Below the pieces are notes generated by a model, which was given only the letters and a program-made list of their open reading frames with translations, was not told the DNA's origin and made no database searches. Below, piece by piece: positions 24,214 through 30,582 of a stretch of DNA of 32,366 bases (position 1 is its first letter; each line of letters opens with the position of its first letter). The DNA comes from an uncultured Clostridia bacterium (GTDB lineage: Bacteria; Bacillota; Clostridia; Christensenellales; Aristaeellaceae): positions 1-32,366 of the forward strand of contig CAMJPQ010000040.1 of NCBI GenBank assembly GCA_946407745.1, written 5' to 3'. Position numbers and translations under genes: made by a program.

Positions 24214-25239
24214 TCAGTTCAGGTCGCCGAAGCTCTCGGCGGTGGTGATGGTCTGCACGGCGGTGCAGAAGGGGGCGAAGGTCTCGGTGATGGCCTCCAG
24301 CTCAAAGCCGATGGCGGCGCAGGTTTCGGTATTGATGGTGGCGGTGCCGTTGTCAAAGGTCATAACGGGGGTCGCGGCGGGGTCCGCGCCGTCCAGCAGG
24401 ATGGCGGCGATCATTTTGCCGGTTTCCCGGCCCAGGTTGGCGTAGTCCACGCCATAGCCCAGGAACGCGCCGTTGAGGGCGAAGGAGTCCGCGCCGGCGT
24501 ACTGGGGGATGCCGGCCTCCGCCAGCGCCTCGTAGATGGACAGCTCAGCGGTCATGATGGTGTTGTCACTCGGGGTGAACACGGCCTCCATGCCGTCGGC
24601 AATCAGCGCGTCCACAGCCAGGATGACCTCGGGCACGGTGGAGCCGGAGTATTCCTTGTATTCAACGCCCTTTGCGGCCAAGATTTCCTTGGCGGCGGCG
24701 ATGGGGGTAGCGGAGGAATCCTGGCCCACGTCATACAGCAGCGCCACATTCTTGATCTCGGGGTTGGCGGCAAAGATCAGGTTGAACACAGCCTCCGTGT
24801 CCAGAAAGTCGGAGGTGCCGGTCACGTTCGCGCCGGGGGCCTCAAGGCTTTCCACCAGGCCCGCGCCGACCGGGTCGGATACGGCGGCAAAGACGACAGG
24901 AGTCTGGCTGTCCTCCGTCAGGGACTGCATAGCCATGGCCACCGGGGTGGCCACGCCCACCATCAGGTCCACGTCGTCGGCAATGAAATTCGCGATGATC
25001 TGGTTCATCACGTTGGCGTCGGCATTGCAGTTGTCGTAAAGGATTTCAATGGTCACGCCGCGCTCCTGCTCAATGTCGGCCAGGCTGGCGCGGATGTTTT
25101 CAACAATCTGGTTGAGGGAAGCGTCGTCCACAAAGTTGCAGATGCCGATCTTGTAGGCGGTTTTGCCCTCGGCGGTGGAAACGGCGGTCAGGCTGAGCGC
25201 CAGTGCGAGGCAGAGAACCAATGCGATGATCTTTTTCAT
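24214..25239 (-). CDS. trpX: ABC_sub_bind-family binding protein of Trp T-box importer 1 (TrpX-like)
   Basis: A 341-residue exported binding protein of the ABC_sub_bind (PF04392-like) group. The leader MKKIIALVLCLALALSLTA ends with a signal peptidase I-type site near STAEG; there is no lipobox. Family motifs include LNQIVENIRASLADIE, MVGVATPVAMAMQSL, TPVVFAAVSDPVGAGLV, VTGTSD, PSDNTIM, YAGADSF and GVDYANLGRETGKM. ATG 25239 follows AAAGGAG. The leader is a T-box with the Trp codon UGG in the specifier position, so expression should rise when tRNA-Trp is uncharged. The ligand is probably tryptophan or a close relative; this is inferred from the leader and the family. Confidence 0.87.
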   Translation of the reverse strand: MKKIIALVLCLALALSLTAVSTAEGKTAYKIGICNFVDDASLNQIVENIRASLADIEQERGVTIEILYDNCNADANVMNQIIANFIADDVDLMVGVATPVAMAMQSLTEDSQTPVVFAAVSDPVGAGLVESLEAPGANVTGTSDFLDTEAVFNLIFAANPEIKNVALLYDVGQDSSATPIAAAKEILAAKGVEYKEYSGSTVPEVILAVDALIADGMEAVFTPSDNTIMTAELSIYEALAEAGIPQYAGADSFALNGAFLGYGVDYANLGRETGKMIAAILLDGADPAATPVMTFDNGTATINTETCAAIGFELEAITETFAPFCTAVQTITTAESFGDLN

Positions 25240-25360
25240 GGGGGAACTCCTTTCAAAATCACTCAGGTTAAACAGATACTTGCAGAGGACCCTTCCTCCG
25301 CGGGATCAACCTGTGTGCAGATGGTGGTTTTCCCTTCCGGCTGCGGCCGTACAGCCGGAA

Positions 25361-25404
25361 AACGAAGAAACGCCCCAGCGCACAAAACACTGTGCGCTGA
25401 GGCG
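25361..25404 (-). terminator. T-box-controlled terminator of trpXYZ 1
   Basis: The stem CAGCGCACA/TGTGCGCTG with flanking CGCC/GGCG (one mismatch) covers 25371-25404. It is followed in the minus direction by UUUCUUCGUU. The T-box element lies 7 bases upstream, so the antiterminator would disrupt the 5' arm region. Confidence 0.75.
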
Positions 25405-25632
25405 GTTATTCCGTGGTGCCACTCAGCTTCGCCCTAGCGGGCGCGCTCATCCGCATACACATGATATGCGCCGCCTGGATAACGGGTGCGGTTTCCCGTC
25501 ACTTCCTACTCGATGCCTCTTTCGGAGTGCCCTCAGGAGCCCATTCACGCCCTCCGCACGCGCCGCCGTCTCACTGTCAGCGGCTCCCTTTGCCGTGCTG
25601 CGGGGGAGCTACTCTTCTCCATCGCAGGTTAT
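25361..25632 (-). promoter_or_regulatory. T-box leader with Trp (UGG) specifier, upstream of trpXYZ 1
   Basis: Reading the minus strand from the expected start near 25632: a stem I base with GAAGAGUAG, an apical stem I segment AGGGAGCC...AGUGAGA, and the specifier region GUGAAUGGGCUCCUGAG with UGG at 25543-25541. Stem III follows (GACGGG pairing with CCCGUU), then the T-box element GAGUGGCACCACGG at 25424-25411. The terminator closes the leader at 25404-25371. The UGG assignment rests on its position after GAA and before a purine, the same context as in the second leader (GAAUGGA). A further 105 structured bases separate the terminator from the ribosome binding site, including a 9-bp hairpin at 25335-25360. 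Uncharged tRNA-Trp should favour the antiterminator. Confidence 0.85.
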
Positions 25633-25638
25633 ACTGGG

Positions 25639-25667
25639 AGTATAATATACCAGATCGGACCTGTCAA
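25639..25667 (-). promoter_or_regulatory. Sigma-A-type promoter of trpXYZ 1
   Basis: TTGACA (25662-25667) and TATACT (25639-25644) are 17 bp apart on the minus strand. The 148 bases between it and the end of the upstream operon (25668-25815) contain small inverted repeats (for example CAGGGG/CCCCTG near 25753) but no convincing minus-strand terminator, so read-through from the upstream operon is possible. Confidence 0.88.
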
Positions 25668-25815
25668 GCTTCCGGACTGTTTTTTTACTGCATTTACGCT
25701 GCGATTCAGCTCCTTGGCTGATTTGCGGTTCCGGCCGATACGGCTGCAGTCAGGGGCTGGCTGCCCCCTGGCGGCCTGCAGGACACGCAGCGTAACGCTG
25801 AAGAGTGCTGCGCTT

Positions 25816-26628
25816 TTACTGCCCCTTGGCCCCGGACAGCAGGATACGGTCGCTGTCCAGCTGCCTTCCGGCGTTCTCGGAAAAGCGCTTCAGCAGGTCT
25901 TCCACCGTCATGCGCGCTCGCTCCCCGCCGGAAACATCCAGCACCAGGCGGCCGCTGTCCATCAGTATGGTCCGGCTGCCCAGCTCGAGCGCGGAGCGCA
26001 TGTTGTGGGTAATCATCATGCAGGTCAGCTTTCGCTCCGCAACGACCTGGCGCGTCAGCTCCAGCACCTTTTCCGCCGTGCCCGGATCCAGGGCGGCGGT
26101 ATGCTCGTCCAGCAGCAGCAGCTTCGGCTCGGCGATGGTGGCCATCAGCAGGGAGGCAGCCTGGCGCTGCCCGCCGGAGAGCAGGCCCATCTTGGTTTTC
26201 ATCCTGTCCTCCAGCCCGAGATGCAGCCGGGACAGCAGCTCGCGGAAATAGGCGCTGTCCCGCCGGTTGACCGCGAAGAAGGAGCGGTGCGCCTTGCGCG
26301 TGTAGGCCAGGGCGAGGTTTTCCTCGATGGTCATGTTCGGCGCGGTGCCGCGCATGGGGTCCTGGTAGAGGCAGCCGATGTGCAGCGCGCGGGCATAGTC
26401 CTTCCAGTGGGTAATGTCCTCACCGTCCAGTATCACCTGCCCGCTGTCAAGGCGGAACTTGCCAAGTATCGCGTTGAAAAGGGTTGATTTGCCCGCGCCG
26501 TTGGAGCCCAGCAGCGTGATAAACTCGCCGTCGGCAACCGACAGGCTGAAGGAATCCAGGGCGGTTTTTGCATTGGGAGTGCCGCGCTCAAATACCTTGC
26601 GCAGCGACCGAAGCTCCAGCGCACTCAT
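25816..26628 (-). CDS. trpZ: ABC ATPase of Trp T-box importer 2 (TrpZ-like)
   Basis: A 270-residue ATPase, the same length as its paralogue at 22388-23200. Walker A GSNGAGKST, signature LLSGGQRQAASLLMATI and Walker B LLLLDEHTAALDPGTAEKVL are intact. Conservation of DEHTAALDPGTAEKVL and of the DPMRGTAPNMTIEENLALAY segment shows recent common ancestry of the two ATPases, while the rest has diverged. ATG 26628 overlaps the permease stop by ATGA. It is the last gene of the four-gene T-box operon. No clear terminator follows before the promoter of importer 1. Confidence 0.86.
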   Translation of the reverse strand: MSALELRSLRKVFERGTPNAKTALDSFSLSVADGEFITLLGSNGAGKSTLFNAILGKFRLDSGQVILDGEDITHWKDYARALHIGCLYQDPMRGTAPNMTIEENLALAYTRKAHRSFFAVNRRDSAYFRELLSRLHLGLEDRMKTKMGLLSGGQRQAASLLMATIAEPKLLLLDEHTAALDPGTAEKVLELTRQVVAERKLTCMMITHNMRSALELGSRTILMDSGRLVLDVSGGERARMTVEDLLKRFSENAGRQLDSDRILLSGAKGQ

Positions 26629-27590
26629 TGCACAGCCCCCTCCCGTTCGGCCCGGCGCTCTGAAATCAGCCGCTTCACCAGCGGCAGTGTCAGCGCCAGC
26701 ACCACAATTACGGCGGAAAGCAGCTTTACCGCGTAGGAGGGCATGTCCACCCGGTAGGCCACCTGCAGGATGACCCGGTAGACCAGGCTGCCCGCCACCG
26801 CGGAAATGAGCCCAGCCGTCACGCCGCGCTTCCCGAAAAACACCTGGCCGATGATGACCGAGGCCAGACCCACCACCAGCATGCCGCTGCCGAAGTTCAG
26901 GTCGGCATACCGCTGCTGCTCGCACAGCAGCGCGCCTGAGAGCGCCACCATGGCGTTGGACAGCATGATGCCGACAACCCTCGACCGGTCCGCGTTGATG
27001 GAGGAGGAGCGGACCATCTCCTCGTTGTCGCCGGTGGCGCGGATGGCGATACCCGCGCGGGTGCGGAAAAACACGCACAGCGCCGCAGCAACCAGCAGAA
27101 CGATCAGGCTCGTGACGATCAGGGCGCTGAGGTTTGTATCAAGCCCTTTGTCGCCTGTGAGGGCGATCAGCCAGCTGCGGAAGGATTTGTAGATTGTATC
27201 GGTGGACACCTTTGTCTCCACGCCCACGCTGTTCAGCTCGGTCCGCTGCAGGTACAGATTGCTCTGGCCGCCCAGCGTTATGAAGTTGATGGTATACAGC
27301 CCTGTCATGGTCAGTATGCCGGAGAGAATGGCGTTGATGCGCAGCCTGGTCTGTAAAAGGCCGGTCACCAGGCCGGCCAGTGCCCCTGCCAGTGCCCCGC
27401 ACAGGAGCGCCAGCACAGGATAGCCGGCAATGTTGACCACGGCGCAGGTGCACATGCCGGCCACAAAACTGCCGTCAATGGTCAAATCGGGTGTGTTCAG
27501 CACGCGGAAGGCGATAAACACGCCCAGCGCCATCGGGGCGTAGATCATGCCCTGGCTGAGTGCGGAGAGCAGCAGCGTCAGTATCGTCAT
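26625..27590 (-). CDS. trpY: ABC permease of Trp T-box importer 2 (TrpY-like)
   Basis: A 321-residue BPD_transp_2-family permease. The features shared with the other TrpY-like protein are FRVLNTPDLTIDGSFVAGM, GIAIRATGDNEEMVRSSSIN, LSNAMVALSGALL and VGLASVIIGQVFFGKRG. The start is placed at ATG 27590, where the hydrophobic helix MTILTLLLSALSQGMIYAP begins; AAAGG lies 12 bases upstream, longer than usual, so translation initiation may be weak. An ATG at 27623 has an even poorer site. The 201-base gap to the binding-protein gene contains three hairpins. It should form a homodimeric channel. Confidence 0.83.
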   Translation of the reverse strand: MTILTLLLSALSQGMIYAPMALGVFIAFRVLNTPDLTIDGSFVAGMCTCAVVNIAGYPVLALLCGALAGALAGLVTGLLQTRLRINAILSGILTMTGLYTINFITLGGQSNLYLQRTELNSVGVETKVSTDTIYKSFRSWLIALTGDKGLDTNLSALIVTSLIVLLVAAALCVFFRTRAGIAIRATGDNEEMVRSSSINADRSRVVGIMLSNAMVALSGALLCEQQRYADLNFGSGMLVVGLASVIIGQVFFGKRGVTAGLISAVAGSLVYRVILQVAYRVDMPSYAVKLLSAVIVVLALTLPLVKRLISERRAEREGAVQ

Positions 27591-27625
27591 GTTGATCGAG
27601 TGCCTTTCGTGAAATAGCCTCATCC

Positions 27626-27734
27626 GTCAGCGCTGATGCGCTGACTCATGCCCCGAATGGATGGGCCTGGGGCGGCGCCGCGCAGCGGCGCTTTACGGGA
27701 TGCAGGGGAAGCTTTCCCGCGGAAAGCTTCCCCT
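27626..27734 (-). repeat. Three consecutive perfect hairpins between trpX and trpY of importer 2
   Basis: Three inverted repeats lie in the 201-base spacer. Stem one pairs 27704-27717 with 27721-27734 (14 bp, 3-base loop). Stem two pairs 27675-27681 with 27685-27691 (7 bp). Stem three pairs 27626-27633 with 27638-27645 (8 bp, loop TGAT). All are perfect, and none has a U-tract in the reading direction. Confidence 0.8.
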
Positions 27735-27791
27735 GAGCAATACTTCCTTCCCCTTCCCGCGAAACCGGGGAGTGGAAGGAGAGACAGGGAC

Positions 27792-28772
27792 TCACTCACC
27801 GAAGTGGTTTGTGCCGTCCGCCTCCACCAGCACGTTGTACAGCGCCAGTATGTCGTCGGAGATGGTCATGCCGATACGGTCAGCCGCCTGCAGGTTCACA
27901 AAGCGGGCATAGTCGGTGAGGGTTTCGTAGGGGATATCCTCCGGCTGCTCGCCGCCGCAGAGACGGACCACGAGCGCGGCCACCTGGCGGCCCAGCTGCA
28001 CATAGTCCACGCCGATGGTGGCAAAGCCGCCGTCAGCCACCATGGAATCCGCGCCGCAGAACACGGGGATGCCGTGCTCGTAGGCCACGTCGGTGTAGGT
28101 GGACATGGCGGAAGCGATGGAGTTGTCATTGCCGGTATACAGCACGTCCACACCCTTGGAGATCAGGGACTCCGCGGCGGTCTGCAGCTCGGCCAGGTTG
28201 GCGATGGACTGCTCCTCGTAGGCGATGCCGTTTTCGTCGCAGTAGGCCTTGGCCGCGTTGATGGTGGAAACGGAGTTCGTTTCGGAGGAGGTGTACAGGA
28301 AGCCGATCTTTTTGTAATCCGGGATGAAGTCTGCGATCAGGCGAACAATCTCGGCGGCCGGGATGTTGTTGGACACGCCGGTGATAAAGCCGCTGTCATC
28401 GCCGGTCAGTCCGGCGGCTACAGGGTCGGACACGGCAGCGAACACCACGGGTACGCCGGCGTCCTCGAACACGGTTTTTGCGGACTGGGCTGTATTGGTG
28501 GCGATGGGCACAAGAATGTCCACACCGTCGGTCCGGATGTTTTCAAGGATGGTAGCCAGCGCGGAGCCGTCGCCCTCGGCGTTGCGGGTCACAATTTCAA
28601 ATTCGATGCCGGAGGCCTCCAGCTCAGACACAATGGTGTCCCTGATCTGGTTCAGCGAGGTGTGGGTCAGGGGCTGCACAACAGCTACACGGATGGGGGA
28701 TTCCGCCAGGGCGGCGGTCAGGGAAAGAACGAAGCAGAGCGCTATGGCAACGGAAAGAATACGCTTCAGCAT
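27792..28772 (-). CDS. trpX: ABC_sub_bind-family binding protein of Trp T-box importer 2 (TrpX-like)
   Basis: A 326-residue exported binding protein. The signal peptide MLKRILSVAIALCFVLSLTA ends near ALAES with a signal peptidase I-type site; the Cys at residue 13 is not in a lipobox. Family motifs are LNQIRDTIVSELEASG, ILVPIATNTAQSAKTV, VPVVFAAVSDPVAAGL, ITGVSNN, YTGNDNSIASAM, FCGADSM and GVDYVQLGRQVA. It is a diverged paralogue of the protein at 24214-25239, so the two may prefer different ligands. ATG 28772 is 8 bases after AAGGAGG; a TTG at 28790 would be the only longer start. It follows the dehydrogenase gene by 14 bases, so both are under the same Trp T-box. Confidence 0.86.
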   Translation of the reverse strand: MLKRILSVAIALCFVLSLTAALAESPIRVAVVQPLTHTSLNQIRDTIVSELEASGIEFEIVTRNAEGDGSALATILENIRTDGVDILVPIATNTAQSAKTVFEDAGVPVVFAAVSDPVAAGLTGDDSGFITGVSNNIPAAEIVRLIADFIPDYKKIGFLYTSSETNSVSTINAAKAYCDENGIAYEEQSIANLAELQTAAESLISKGVDVLYTGNDNSIASAMSTYTDVAYEHGIPVFCGADSMVADGGFATIGVDYVQLGRQVAALVVRLCGGEQPEDIPYETLTDYARFVNLQAADRIGMTISDDILALYNVLVEADGTNHFGE

Positions 28773-28786
28773 GGGTTGATCCTCCT

Positions 28787-29725
28787 TCAATCATTCAGCA
28801 GCGCCTCAGCCATGCGGGTATAGCGCTCCAGCACGGTGGCAGAGGCTTTCAGTGCGGTCATTTCATCCCCGGTCAGGGGCAGGGTAACGATTTCGCGGAT
28901 GCCGTGCCTGTCGATTCTGCACGGCACGCCGCAGTGTATACCTTTGAGTCCGTATTCGCCCTCCAGCAGGGCGGAGAGTGGGAGAATGGCTTCCACTCCG
29001 CTGAGGATGCGCTCCGCCAGCCACGCCAGTGACTGGCCGATGCCAAACTCTGTGGAGCCTTTTCCCTCGATGATGTCCATACCGATGCCGTGCGTGCGCT
29101 CCAGCGCGGACGCAGGGTCAAAGCCAGGTGCCTCCGCGGCAGGCTTTCCGCAGATACGCAGGCAGGAGTATGGTATCATGGATGAATCTCCGTGCTCGCC
29201 CAGCACCCAGGCTTCTATGTCCCGCCGCGCCGCGCCTGTCTGCTCAGACAGCACACGGCGCAGCCTGGCGGTGTCCAGCAGGGTGCCTGTGCCGAAAACC
29301 CGGCTTCTGTCCATGCCCAACCCGCGGCGCACACAGTCCGCGATGATGTCGCAGGGATTGGTGATGCTGATCACCAGCCCTCCCGGCCGGTGGGCGCGCA
29401 GCGTATCGGTCAGCTCATGCACCATGCGGACGGAATCCCCCAGCAGATCCAGCCTGGTCTGCCCGGGCTCGCGGGGCTTGCCGATGGCCACCACGGTGAT
29501 GTCCGCGTCCTCGCAGTCGGCATAGCTGCCGCTGCGCACGGCGACGGGGTTGGGCGGCCATGACAGGGCATCCGCAATGTCCGCCGCCTGTGCTGCGGCC
29601 TTTTCCGCGACGATGTCCACCAGTACGATGGACTCCGCAACGCGCCGCTCCGCCAGGGCCCTCGCCGCGTGCGAGCCGACATGGCCCGCGCCGAGAATGA
29701 CGATCTTGCTGCCCGTGAGAATCAT
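28787..29725 (-). CDS. Lactate/malate dehydrogenase-family 2-hydroxyacid dehydrogenase in a Trp T-box operon
   Basis: A 312-residue NAD-dependent LDH/MDH superfamily enzyme. The dinucleotide loop is GAGHVG (12-17), with Asp37 at the end of beta 2 indicating NAD. Catalytic residues are complete: Arg91 (TRLDL), Asn123 (TNPCD), Asp151 and Arg154 (DTARLR), His178 (GEHGDS). At the substrate-specificity position (LDH Gln102) there is Arg85 in GKPREPGQTRLDL, as in malate dehydrogenases, combined with an LDH-like TRLDL. Plain L-lactate dehydrogenase is therefore unlikely. Being the first gene behind a UGG-specifier T-box and co-transcribed with a TrpXYZ importer, it is a candidate indole-3-lactate/indole-3-pyruvate (aromatic) dehydrogenase; malate is the main alternative. 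GAAGGAG abuts the ATG with almost no spacer, so initiation may be inefficient. Confidence 0.85.
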   Translation of the reverse strand: MILTGSKIVILGAGHVGSHAARALAERRVAESIVLVDIVAEKAAAQAADIADALSWPPNPVAVRSGSYADCEDADITVVAIGKPREPGQTRLDLLGDSVRMVHELTDTLRAHRPGGLVISITNPCDIIADCVRRGLGMDRSRVFGTGTLLDTARLRRVLSEQTGAARRDIEAWVLGEHGDSSMIPYSCLRICGKPAAEAPGFDPASALERTHGIGMDIIEGKGSTEFGIGQSLAWLAERILSGVEAILPLSALLEGEYGLKGIHCGVPCRIDRHGIREIVTLPLTGDEMTALKASATVLERYTRMAEALLND

Positions 29726-29744
29726 CTCCTTCCCTTCGGGACAG

Positions 29745-29780
29745 AAAAAACCTGTCCCAAGCTGTTTCTGCTGGGACAGG
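29745..29780 (-). terminator. T-box-controlled terminator ahead of the dehydrogenase
   Basis: An 8-bp stem pairs 29751-29758 with 29773-29780, followed in the minus direction by UUUUUU (29750-29745). It lies 9 bases past the T-box element and ends 19 bases before the dehydrogenase ATG. Confidence 0.88.
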
Positions 29781-30014
29781 ATGAATAATCCTGCGGTGCC
29801 ACCCGGCTTGGTGCGCTGATGCGCACCCCCTCTGCGCGTACTTGCATACGCCGGCCCTTGATCACGGAGCGCCCACTCCGTCTCGCATACTCACAATGCG
29901 CTTTCTGCTCGCCCTCAGAAGTCCATTCGGCCCAGGCCCTCACACCGCGATCACACCGCCCGCGGCTCTCTTTGGAGAAGGTATCCGGGTTTACTCACTC
30001 TTCCTCTACGGTGT
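29745..30014 (-). promoter_or_regulatory. T-box leader with Trp (UGG) specifier, upstream of the dehydrogenase-trpXYZ 2 operon
   Basis: From the expected start near 30014: a stem I base with GUAGAGGAAGAGUGAGUA, an apical segment AGAGAGCCGCGG...GUGUGAUCGCGG, and the specifier region GAAUGGACUUCUGAGGGC with UGG at 29925-29923 followed by A. Stem III is a perfect 7-bp hairpin (29810-29816 with 29821-29827, loop AUCA). The T-box element GGGUGGCACCGCAGG is at 29804-29790 and the terminator at 29780-29745. The segment around the specifier (GAAUGG, purine, CU, pyrimidine, CUGAGGGC) is shared with the other leader. Uncharged tRNA-Trp should allow transcription into the dehydrogenase and importer genes. 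Confidence 0.88.
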
Positions 30015-30020
30015 AGCTGA

Positions 30021-30049
30021 AGTGTAGCGGATACTGCCAGAAATGTCAA
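30021..30049 (-). promoter_or_regulatory. Sigma-A-type promoter of the dehydrogenase-trpXYZ 2 operon
   Basis: TTGACA (30044-30049) and TACACT (30021-30026) are 17 bp apart on the minus strand. Confidence 0.85.
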
Positions 30050-30101
30050 TAGCTGGAATTGTTCTTTTGGTGTTTCCAGAAAATGGGCACTGCGCACATG
30101 G

Positions 30102-30125
30102 AAAAATCCCCGGCAGCGCCGGGGA
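30102..30125 (-). terminator. Intrinsic terminator of the peroxidase-ohrR operon
   Basis: A 7-bp GC-rich stem pairs 30108-30114 with 30118-30124 around three bases, plus a flanking T/A pair, followed in the minus direction by UUUUU. Confidence 0.85.
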
Positions 30126-30138
30126 AAAGGGCCGCGTA

Positions 30139-30579
30139 TCAGGCCTTGTAGCCGTCAATCAGCTTGTACAGCAGGGAATACAGCTGCATTGCCTCCTGTG
30201 GGGTAAGGCGCAGGCACTCTCCGGCCTTCAGCGGCACGGCGGCGCACTTTTCCTGCAGCGCCCTGCCGTCATCCGTCAGGAAAATGCGCACTACGCGCTC
30301 ATCCTCCTCGCTGCGGGAGCGGCGCACATAGCCGTGCTGCTCAAGCCGCTTGAGCAGCGGTGTCAGCGTGCCGGAATCCAGATGGAGAAGAGCGCCGATT
30401 TCGCCCACAGTCAGCCCGTCCTCTGCCCACAGCGTCATCATGGCCACGTACTGGGTATAGGTCAGGCCGAGCGGCTTGAGAAACGGGGTATAGCTGCCTG
30501 TGACCAGCCGGGCGGCCGTGTACAGCGGGAAGCACAGCTGGTTTTCAAGGCGCAGGCTCTGTTCGGTCAGCGTGTCCAT
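30139..30579 (-). CDS. ohrR: OhrR-like MarR-family peroxide-sensing regulator
   Basis: A 146-residue winged-helix regulator. The N-terminal [17 protein letters not shown] contains Cys16, at the position of the organic-hydroperoxide-sensing cysteine of OhrR. The DNA-binding part follows: [50 protein letters not shown]. In this family oxidation of that Cys by an organic peroxide releases the repressor from DNA. The start is ATG 30579, three bases after the stop of the peroxidase gene; the ribosome binding site is weak and lies in that gene's end. It is cotranscribed with a glutathione peroxidase-like gene instead of the usual ohr gene, and probably represses its own operon. I see no OhrR-type operator palindrome in the short upstream gap. 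Confidence 0.9.
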   Translation of the reverse strand: MDTLTEQSLRLENQLCFPLYTAARLVTGSYTPFLKPLGLTYTQYVAMMTLWAEDGLTVGEIGALLHLDSGTLTPLLKRLEQHGYVRRSRSEEDERVVRIFLTDDGRALQEKCAAVPLKAGECLRLTPQEAMQLYSLLYKLIDGYKA

Positions 30580-30582
30580 GGC

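Noticed and set aside
25669-25700. T7 run at 25680-25687 as a terminator of the dehydrogenase-trpXYZ 2 operon
   Set aside because: The T-run is on the plus strand. In the minus transcript it is an A-run and no adequate stem precedes a U-tract.
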